Below, piece by piece: positions 1 through 5,567 of a stretch of DNA of 11,638 bases. The stretch covers positions 1 through 11,638 of the forward strand of contig CADBMQ010000218.1 in NCBI GenBank assembly GCA_902795765.1. Reading direction: 5' to 3'. The position numbers and the translations under genes were made by a program. Numbering within the stretch: position 1 is the first letter of the stretch; the number at the start of each line of letters is the position of its first letter. The stretch comes from Oscillospiraceae bacterium. Lineage in GTDB: Bacteria > Bacillota > Clostridia > Oscillospirales > Acutalibacteraceae. The notes beneath the pieces are model-generated. The model was given only the letters and a program-made list of their open reading frames with translations. It had not been told where the DNA came from and made no database searches.

Positions 1-675
1 GTTTCTCGTCCGAAGGTTATCTATAAATATGACGAAGACGGCAAACTTCTCGAGCCTATCGAATTGCTTATGATAGAGGTTCCCGAAAACTATGTAGGTG
101 CGATTATGGAAAAACTCGGCAATCGCAAAGCAGAACTTGTTAATATGGGCACTCGTGATACAGGTACAACACATTTGGAATTCAGAATACCTGCTCGTGG
201 AATCCTCAACTATCGTTCGGAATTTTTGTCAGATACAAACGGAAACGGTATAATGAACCACATTTTTGCAGCCTACGAGCCGTACAAGGGCGATTTTGAA
301 CAGCGTAATACAGGTTCAATCGTAGCTTATGAAACAGGCGAAACTTCGGGCTATGGCTTGTTCAATACGCAGGAGCGTGGTAAACTTTTCGTAGGTCCTG
401 GCGTTGATGTATATGAAGGACAGATTGTTGGCGAAAACCCGAAAAACGAAGATATCGTTTGCAATGTATGTAAACGTAAACAGGCAACAAATATGCGTGC
501 AGCAGGTTCAGACGATGCGTTAAGACTTGTACCGCCGTCAATTCTCAGCCTTGAAAAATCGCTTGAATTCATCAAAGATGACGAGCTTGTCGAGGTAACA
601 CCCGAATCAATTCGTCTTCGTAAAATGGTGCTTTCAAAAGAGCAGAGAATGAAACAACTTGCTAAAAAGAAATAA
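1..675 (+). CDS. typA: GTPase TypA/BipA, C-terminal part (5' end outside window)
   Basis: TypA/BipA is a translational GTPase of the EF-G/LepA class that binds the ribosome and helps 50S assembly and stress adaptation. The reading frame is open from base 1, so this is the last 224 residues of a protein usually about 600 long; the GTPase and domain II parts lie to the left. What remains matches the EF-G-like domain V and the TypA-specific C-terminal domain: SRPKVIYK at the start, EPIELLMIEVPE, the IPARGI segment, GNGIMNHIFAAYEPYKG, YGLFNTQERG, GVDVYEGQIVGE, TNMRAAGSDDA, then LEFIKDDELVEVTPESIRLR and a basic tail. An internal ATG at 64 is not the start, because family similarity continues upstream of it. 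The next gene begins 42 bases downstream with no terminator between, so readthrough into the envelope genes is plausible. No frameshift or lost motif is seen. Confidence 0.97.
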   Translation, partial: VSRPKVIYKYDEDGKLLEPIELLMIEVPENYVGAIMEKLGNRKAELVNMGTRDTGTTHLEFRIPARGILNYRSEFLSDTNGNGIMNHIFAAYEPYKGDFEQRNTGSIVAYETGETSGYGLFNTQERGKLFVGPGVDVYEGQIVGENPKNEDIVCNVCKRKQATNMRAAGSDDALRLVPPSILSLEKSLEFIKDDELVEVTPESIRLRKMVLSKEQRMKQLAKKK

Positions 676-703
676 ACAAAACTAATTTAACATAGGATTT
701 TTT

Positions 704-710
704 AGGGAAG
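704..710 (+). promoter_or_regulatory. Ribosome binding site deciding the TTG start at 718
   Basis: AGGGAAG lies 7 bases before the TTG at 718. The nearby ATG at 713 is in another frame, so the TTG is the supported start of the hydrolase gene. No promoter or hairpin is evident in the 42-base gap after typA. Confidence 0.7.
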
Positions 711-717
711 TGATGAT

Positions 718-1473
718 TTGGAAATCGAGGTAAACGGATATAAAGCGTACTATACAGACGAAGGTCAAGGTGAGCCGATACTGTTTTTGCACGGTTGGGG
801 TTCGTCGGTTGACGCATTCGCTCGTATGGTTATACCGCTCAAAGAAAAATTCCGTTGCATCCGAGTGGATTTGCCTGGATTTGGCAAGTCCGAACCGCTT
901 CGAGAAGCGTTCACATTGGAAGACTACTGCAATTTTGTTAAATCGTTTATCAAAGCGCTCAACCTTGAAAATCCGATAATGTTCGGCCATTCCAATGGTG
1001 GAAGAATAACACTTAAAATGTGCTCGGAGGGTAGGGTTAGCCCGAAAAAGATAGTATTGTTCGGCTCGGCAGGACTTCGTTCGAAAAAGTCGATGAAATC
1101 TCGTGTCCGTACCCGTACATTCAAAATAATTAAAGGTGCGTTGACTTTGCCGATAGTCAGAAACTACTCGGCAGATGCTCTCGAAGCCGCAAGAAACCAT
1201 TTCGGCTCGGCAGACTATCGTTCGGCAACGCCTGTAATGCGTCAAACACTCGTAAATCTCGTTAATGTGGATTTGCGAGAGCAGTTACATAACATAAAAG
1301 CATCGACCTTGCTTATATGGGGCGAAAACGATACCGAAACACCACTTGCACATGCAAAGATAATGGAACAGCTAATTCCCGATTGCGGACTTTGTGTTTT
1401 GGAAGGTGGCTCACACTTCGCATTTGTGGAACAGCCGGCAAGAGTGGATAGTATTTTAGATTGTTTTCTTTAA
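718..1473 (+). CDS. Alpha/beta hydrolase upstream of the Mur ligase
   Basis: This 251-residue protein is a single-domain alpha/beta hydrolase without a signal peptide, so cytoplasmic. The catalytic set is complete: oxyanion-hole motif HGWG (residues 25-28), VDLPGFGKS (50-58), nucleophile elbow GHSNGG with Ser92, acid in WGENDTETP (Asp205) and base in GGSHFAF (His233). A cap region rich in Arg and Lys (about 121-170) separates the core halves and probably sets the substrate. Start is TTG with a good ribosome site; the next in-frame ATG would remove the oxyanion loop. Its stop overlaps the ribosome binding site of the Mur ligase gene 12 bases on, so the two are probably translated together. Sequence alone does not give the substrate; esterase, thioesterase or amidase activity are all possible. 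A peptidoglycan-precursor role is inference from the neighbours only. Confidence 0.9.
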   Translation: MEIEVNGYKAYYTDEGQGEPILFLHGWGSSVDAFARMVIPLKEKFRCIRVDLPGFGKSEPLREAFTLEDYCNFVKSFIKALNLENPIMFGHSNGGRITLKMCSEGRVSPKKIVLFGSAGLRSKKSMKSRVRTRTFKIIKGALTLPIVRNYSADALEAARNHFGSADYRSATPVMRQTLVNLVNVDLREQLHNIKASTLLIWGENDTETPLAHAKIMEQLIPDCGLCVLEGGSHFAFVEQPARVDSILDCFL

Positions 1474-1477
1474 GGAG
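1472..1477 (+). promoter_or_regulatory. Ribosome binding site deciding the GTG start at 1486
   Basis: AAGGAG sits 8 bases before GTG 1486 and overlaps the TAA stop (1471-1473) of the hydrolase. This fixes an unusual GTG start and suggests translational coupling of hydrolase and Mur ligase. Confidence 0.75.
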
Positions 1478-1485
1478 AATTTATT

Positions 1486-3057
1486 GTGATAATAGTATCA
1501 TCACTAACGGTAATTTTTCTGCTTTTAACAGCAGTTTTTACCATAACACCGCAACTTCACATATTACAACTTAACTCATATTATAATGTAAGATTTTTGG
1601 ACTATTTAAAAGGCGAACTCAAAATCTCGTCTGTCGTTTCCGTTATTGTGTCGGATTTGACTGTCGGCTTGTGGTTTTTGTCGCCAATCATCTCTGCGAT
1701 TATGGCAGGTGTGGTGGGAATAATTCGTGTATCTCACGCAATTTATAAAGTCAAAACTGCCAAGAAAAAAATCGTATATACAGGCAGAGTTAAGAGAATG
1801 TATGCGACATCGTTTATATTAAGTGCAGTGCTTATAGCACTATGCTTTGTAAATGAAACAACTGCGATTGTGTCACTCATTTTGTCTGCACTTATAGTTG
1901 CTTTTATTCCGTTTTGGGCAATGATAGTCAACCTTGTCAACGCACCAATCGAGTGGTCAATGCGTCAATGGTTCATCAATGACGCACTCAAAATTCTCAA
2001 AAATCATACACCGATGAAAGTTATCGGTATCACAGGCAGCTACGGCAAAACAAGTACCAAGCATATTCTCGGTAGAATTTTGTCCGAAAAATATAACGTA
2101 ACAATAACACCAGGTGGCTTCAATACTCCAATGGGAGTTGTTCGTACAATAAGAGAAAATCTCCGACCTGATAGCGAAATTTTCGTGGTTGAAATGGGTG
2201 CAAAAAGAGTTGGCGACATCGAAGAAATTTGCGAACTTGTCCACCCGCATGATGGTATTATTACATCAATCGGACCACAACATTTAAACACATTCGGCTC
2301 ACTCGAAAATGTAGCGAAAACAAAGTTCGTGCTTGCAGACGAAGTTGCGAAAAACGGTGGTAAAGTTTATCTCAATCTCGATACAAAAGCAATATGCGAT
2401 CGAGCAGAAAACTACGATTCTTGTGGCTACGGCATTGAGAATAAAAGTGGCAGAGCGTGGGCAGAAAATATTGTCTGCAATCGCCGTGGTGTGCAGTTTG
2501 ATTTGCACATCGACGATCGTATAATAAAACTTTCGTCAAAACTTTTGAGCAAACATAATATTCTTAACATTTCTGCGGCAGCACTAATTGCGTCAGATTT
2601 AGGTGTCGGCGATAAAGATATCGCATACGCAGTTCGCCAACTTGCTCCAATCGAGCATCGTCTTGAAATGAAGCCGTTTTTCGGTGGTAGCGTGTTGGTA
2701 GATGACGCGTATAATGCTAATCCGACAGGCAGTATAGAAGCAATGAGAGTAATTGGTTCGTTCGCACCAATGAAACGCATAGTTGTAACACCGGGGCTTG
2801 TCGAACTTGGCGAGAAAGAGCATGAATGTAATGTTGCACTCGGTAAAGCGGCAGCAGAAAATGCAGATTTGCTGATTTTTGTTGGAATTGAACGCTCGAA
2901 ACCTCTTGTAGAGGGTGCAAAATCAGCAGGAGCAGATGACAGCAAAATAAAAGTTGTGAAAACATTCAATGATGCGGCAGAATATTTGCGTGGCATCTGC
3001 GATAGTAATACGGCAGTTATTTTTGAAAATGATTTGCCTGATAACTATGCTAAATAA
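1486..3057 (+). CDS. murF: Membrane-anchored MurF-like Mur ligase
   Basis: Mur ligases use ATP to join an amino acid or dipeptide to the UDP-MurNAc peptide; MurF adds D-Ala-D-Ala. Residues 1-160 are mostly hydrophobic, with four likely membrane spans near 4-27, 50-80, 107-122 and 127-152 separated by a basic stretch (88-104). The Mur core follows at once: P-loop GITGSYGKTSTK (181-192), EMGAKRVGDI (236-245), HLNTFGS (266-272), HRLE (391-394), DDAYNANPTGS (406-416) and a C-terminal domain with LVELGE (438-443) ending in NDLPDNY. At 523 residues it is longer than normal MurF (about 450), yet I cannot recognise the N-terminal UDP-substrate domain, which the membrane segment seems to replace. Motifs also deviate: GGFNTPMG where MurF usually has an N-N-x-x-G form, and TPGLVELGE for the usual GDMLELGE. 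The following D-Ala-D-Ala ligase gene supports MurF-like chemistry. It could be the sole MurF or a specialised paralogue; the family is sure, the exact substrate is not. Confidence 0.88.
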   Translation: MIIVSSLTVIFLLLTAVFTITPQLHILQLNSYYNVRFLDYLKGELKISSVVSVIVSDLTVGLWFLSPIISAIMAGVVGIIRVSHAIYKVKTAKKKIVYTGRVKRMYATSFILSAVLIALCFVNETTAIVSLILSALIVAFIPFWAMIVNLVNAPIEWSMRQWFINDALKILKNHTPMKVIGITGSYGKTSTKHILGRILSEKYNVTITPGGFNTPMGVVRTIRENLRPDSEIFVVEMGAKRVGDIEEICELVHPHDGIITSIGPQHLNTFGSLENVAKTKFVLADEVAKNGGKVYLNLDTKAICDRAENYDSCGYGIENKSGRAWAENIVCNRRGVQFDLHIDDRIIKLSSKLLSKHNILNISAAALIASDLGVGDKDIAYAVRQLAPIEHRLEMKPFFGGSVLVDDAYNANPTGSIEAMRVIGSFAPMKRIVVTPGLVELGEKEHECNVALGKAAAENADLLIFVGIERSKPLVEGAKSAGADDSKIKVVKTFNDAAEYLRGICDSNTAVIFENDLPDNYAK

Positions 3058-3078
3058 TATTGAAAGGAATAAATAGAT

Positions 3079-4296
3079 ATGAAAACTAATGTTGGTGTAT
3101 TTTTTGGTGGCAGAACAGTTGAACACGAAGTAGCAGTAATTTCAGCAGTTCAGGCAATGACCTTTATCGACCGCAATAAATACGATGTAACACCTGTCTA
3201 TATAACTCGTGACGGTAAAATGTATCACTCTCCTTGTATGACAAATATGGAAGAGTTCAAAAACATTCCTGAGCTTCTCAAAAAGAGTAAGGAAATAACA
3301 TTTGTAAAGCAAAATGACCGTTTTACAATGATTGAACTCAAAAGCGGGCTTTTCAAAAAAGCGTTGTGCGAAGTTGATATCGCATTCCCGATAGTTCACG
3401 GCACAAACTGCGAAGACGGCTCAATCGTTGGCTGGTTCGAGTTGCTTGGCGTTCCGTATGTAACTTGCGACGTTGTATCTGCCGCAGTCGGAATGGATAA
3501 GGAACTTTTCAAATGTGTGCTTTTGCAAAAGGGTATTCCGACATTGCCTTGCGTAAGTTTTTATGCAAAGCAGTGGGTAAATGAAAACGAGCAGATTTTA
3601 AAAGAAATCGGCGAGAAAATTGAGTATCCTATGATTGTAAAACCTGCAAATTTGGGTTCATCAGTTGGTATTCGCAAAGTTGAAGACGAAAACGAACTCT
3701 GCGATGCAATCGAGTATGCAATGGAGTTTGCAACAAAGATTTTGGTAGAACACGCAGTAGAAAACTTGCGTGAACTCAACTGCTCGGTACTTGGCGACCA
3801 CGATGAGTGCGAAACTTCGGTAATCGAAGAGCCAGTAATGAGTGGAAAAATCCTGTCGTATGCCGATAAATATCAAAAAGGTGGCAAAGGCAGTAAGGGC
3901 GCTAAAAATGGTGGTAAAACAGGTGAAAGCAGCGGTATGGCATCGCTCGACCGTATTATCCCTGCTCAGATTCCCGAGCATATTCAAAAAGCAGTTGAAG
4001 AGTATTCTAAAAAGACGTTTACCGCTCTCGGTTGCAACGGAGTAGTACGTATCGACTACCTTTACGATACCGCAAAAGACTGCGTATATGTAAACGAAAT
4101 CAATACAATTCCAGGATCGCTTTCGTTCTATTTGTGGGAGCCGAAGGGAGTAAAATATACCGAGCAGCTCACAAAAATGATAGAACTCGGATTCAAGCGT
4201 GACCGAGTGAAAAACAATCTTTCATTCTCTTATGAAACTAATATACTTTCAAATGCAGGCTCATTTGGAACAAAGGGAACGAAAGGAAAGATATAA
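3079..4296 (+). CDS. ddl: D-alanine--D-alanine ligase with Gly/Lys-rich insertion
   Basis: Ddl condenses two D-alanines with ATP in the cytoplasm, making the dipeptide that MurF attaches. Motifs in order: GGRTVEHEVAVIS (10-22), HGTNCEDGSIVGWFELLG (108-125, first D-Ala site), GVPYVTCD (124-131), MDKELFK (139-145), ATP-grasp lysine and loop KPANLGSSVGI (188-198), EEPV (250-253), omega-loop YADKY (261-265), RIDYLYD (324-330) and metal/second D-Ala site NEINTIPGS (339-347). Length is 405 residues against about 300-370 for the family. The excess comes from a Gly/Lys-rich insertion (267-285) after YADKY and a tail ending in a GTKGTKGK repeat (397-404). ATG 3079 has AAAGGA 10 bases before it, 21 bases after the Mur ligase stop. 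The omega loop carries Tyr261, fitting D-Ala rather than D-lactate as second substrate, but the insertion adjoins this loop, so specificity is not certain. Confidence 0.95.
   Translation: MKTNVGVFFGGRTVEHEVAVISAVQAMTFIDRNKYDVTPVYITRDGKMYHSPCMTNMEEFKNIPELLKKSKEITFVKQNDRFTMIELKSGLFKKALCEVDIAFPIVHGTNCEDGSIVGWFELLGVPYVTCDVVSAAVGMDKELFKCVLLQKGIPTLPCVSFYAKQWVNENEQILKEIGEKIEYPMIVKPANLGSSVGIRKVEDENELCDAIEYAMEFATKILVEHAVENLRELNCSVLGDHDECETSVIEEPVMSGKILSYADKYQKGGKGSKGAKNGGKTGESSGMASLDRIIPAQIPEHIQKAVEEYSKKTFTALGCNGVVRIDYLYDTAKDCVYVNEINTIPGSLSFYLWEPKGVKYTEQLTKMIELGFKRDRVKNNLSFSYETNILSNAGSFGTKGTKGKI
3877..3924 (+). repeat. Low-complexity Gly/Lys-coding tract inside ddl
   Basis: Codons 267-282 of ddl give seven Gly and five Lys in sixteen residues, built from degenerate GGCAAA/GGTAAA-like units. 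The reading frame stays intact. It lies between the omega-loop motif and the GMASLDRIIPA segment, where canonical Ddl has only a short linker. Such tracts can vary in length between strains by slippage; this is inference. Confidence 0.7.
4282..4287 (+). promoter_or_regulatory. Ribosome binding site for the TTG start at 4297, inside ddl
   Basis: AAAGGA lies within the last codons of ddl, 9 bases before TTG 4297. The ddl TAA (4294-4296) directly abuts this TTG, so ribosomes finishing ddl can restart at once. Confidence 0.65.
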
Positions 4297-4980
4297 TTGT
4301 CAAAGGTAAAATTGCGTGACAGATGTTTGCCAACATACACAAAAGGCGAAGAAATCTTCAATATGGTATCTCATATAGTCGGTGGAGCATTTGGCATTTT
4401 TGCGCTAGTATTCTGTGTTTTAGTCGCCACATTGAACAACAATGTATGGGGAGTTGTTTCGGGCGCAATATACGGTGGCACTATAATCATACTGTATTGT
4501 ATGTCGAGCATCTATCACGGACTAAAACCCAACCTTGCAAAAAAAGTTTTCCGTGTAATTGACCATTGCTCGATTTTCCTGCTGATAGCAGGAACATACA
4601 CACCAATAGCAATCGGTGGGCAGATTAGAGTGCAAAAACCTGCACTTGCCTGGGTAATCTTCGGTGTTATATGGGCGGCAGCAATACTTGGGATAACTCT
4701 CAATGCCATAGATATGAAAAAGTATGCGAAATTTTCGATGATTTGCTATATCTTAATGGGTTGGATGGTTGTCATAATGATAAAGCCCGTGCTTGAAATA
4801 CTTCCAATAGGCGGATTTATCTGGCTTCTTGCGGGAGGTGTCGCATATACAGTCGGTGCGGTGCTTTACGGAGTTGGCAAACGCAGAAAATGGATGCATT
4901 CGGTGTTCCATTTGTTTGTTTTGCTCGGCAGTATATTACAGTTTATTTGCATATTGTTTTACATTATGCCGAATAAATAA
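4297..4980 (+). CDS. Hemolysin III / PAQR family membrane protein
   Basis: This 227-residue protein has seven hydrophobic segments (about 24-45, 52-72, 84-105, 117-135, 147-163, 170-192, 203-223) and the conserved polar residues of the HlyIII/PAQR family: EEIFNMVSH near the N-terminus (Glu18/19, His26), SSIYHGL (His74), VIDHCSIFLLIAGTYTP (Asp89, His90) and HSVFHLF (His201, His205). In PAQR proteins the three histidines bind zinc near the membrane face and the fold is hydrolase-like; bacterial members are annotated as hemolysin III, but cytolysis is poorly supported and their normal role is probably in membrane lipid or fluidity control. The TTG start follows the ddl stop with no gap and uses a ribosome site within ddl. 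Length and motifs are complete. The position between ddl and mscL fits an envelope role; I infer no specific substrate. Confidence 0.93.
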   Translation: MSKVKLRDRCLPTYTKGEEIFNMVSHIVGGAFGIFALVFCVLVATLNNNVWGVVSGAIYGGTIIILYCMSSIYHGLKPNLAKKVFRVIDHCSIFLLIAGTYTPIAIGGQIRVQKPALAWVIFGVIWAAAILGITLNAIDMKKYAKFSMICYILMGWMVVIMIKPVLEILPIGGFIWLLAGGVAYTVGAVLYGVGKRRKWMHSVFHLFVLLGSILQFICILFYIMPNK

Positions 4981-5001
4981 ATTTGAGAGGATGTTTTAAA
5001 A

Positions 5002-5526
5002 ATGGCAAAGAAAAAGAAAGGCTTTATAGGCGAATTTCGTGAGTTTATTATGCGTGGTAATGTAATCGACTTGGCAGTCGGCGTTATCATCGGTGCTGCA
5101 TTTCAAGCGATAATCAAGTCACTTGTAGATGACATCATCAATCCGTTGCTTGGTAAGATTTGCGGTGGAATGGACTTTTCAAATCTGTTCGTAACAATCG
5201 GCAAAATTCCTGAAAACGCAGACGCAAGCAAGCTTTCGTCACTTGCATACGTTCGTGACACACTCGGCTTGCCCGTAATCGCATACGGCTCGTTTATAAC
5301 AGCAGTAATCAATTTCCTTATAATGGCACTTGTAATCTTCTGCCTTGTTAAGTTGCTCAATAAAGCGCACGACGCTTCATTGCTCAAACGCTTTAAGAAG
5401 GGCGAGGAAGAAGAGGAAGAAGAACCCACAGTTAAGAAATGTCCGTATTGTTGTTCGGAAATCCCGATTGAAGCAACAAAATGTTCATTCTGTTGTTCAG
5501 ATATTCCCGAAGAAACCGAAGAATAA
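5002..5526 (+). CDS. mscL: Large-conductance mechanosensitive channel MscL with C-terminal zinc ribbon
   Basis: MscL is a homopentameric membrane channel that opens under membrane tension and releases solutes in hypo-osmotic shock. Visible are the N-terminal amphipathic helix with [19 protein letters not shown] (10-28), TM1 (about 21-48) with the small-residue pore face GVIIGAAF (27-34), DDIINPLLG (43-51), a periplasmic loop (52-92), [15 protein letters not shown] (95-109) starting TM2 (to about 118) and a basic post-TM2 segment KRFKK (129-133). The protein then departs from the usual MscL C-terminal helix: an acidic run of seven Glu (135-141) leads to [10 protein letters not shown] and [10 protein letters not shown], giving two CxxCC knuckles (Cys147/150/151 and Cys161/164/165), a probable four-Cys zinc ribbon with two spare cysteines. 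Total 174 residues, against about 130-150 typical. ATG 5002 is preceded by GAGAGG and is 21 bases after the HlyIII gene. It is the last gene of the plus-strand block and ends just before the terminator. Confidence 0.97.
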   Translation: MAKKKKGFIGEFREFIMRGNVIDLAVGVIIGAAFQAIIKSLVDDIINPLLGKICGGMDFSNLFVTIGKIPENADASKLSSLAYVRDTLGLPVIAYGSFITAVINFLIMALVIFCLVKLLNKAHDASLLKRFKKGEEEEEEEPTVKKCPYCCSEIPIEATKCSFCCSDIPEETEE

Positions 5527-5535
5527 GTTAAAATT

Positions 5536-5567
5536 AAAAACGGTAGTCGCAAGACTACCGTTTTTTT
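5536..5567. terminator. Bidirectional Rho-independent terminator between mscL and mnmG
   Basis: A perfect 8-bp GC-containing stem, CGGTAGTC (5541-5548) with GACTACCG (5553-5560), closes on the tetraloop GCAA. It is flanked by five A on the left and seven T on the right, so it works on both strands for the convergent mscL and mnmG. A/T pairing can lengthen the stem by five pairs. The mnmG stop codon (5566-5568) lies at the edge of the T tract. Confidence 0.93.

Noticed and set aside
64..66. ATG as the start of a short TypA-like gene
   Set aside because: TypA similarity continues upstream in frame to base 1, so the gene is cut by the window edge and not truncated in the genome.
682..1245. 187-residue open frame on the minus strand opposite the first hydrolase
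   Set aside because: It lies fully over a gene with an intact catalytic triad, has no ribosome site that I can see and a low-complexity, Arg/Phe/Cys-rich translation typical of an antisense shadow.
2427..2996. 189-residue open frame on the minus strand opposite the Mur ligase
   Set aside because: Ser/Ala/Pro-rich translation without domain motifs, opposite conserved Mur ligase motifs; explained by codon bias of the real gene.
3079..4296. Vancomycin-resistance type D-Ala-D-Lac or D-Ala-D-Ser ligase
   Set aside because: No vanH, vanX, vanT or vanRS-like gene is near, and the omega loop keeps a Tyr in a Ddl-like YADKY motif; plain Ddl is the simpler reading.
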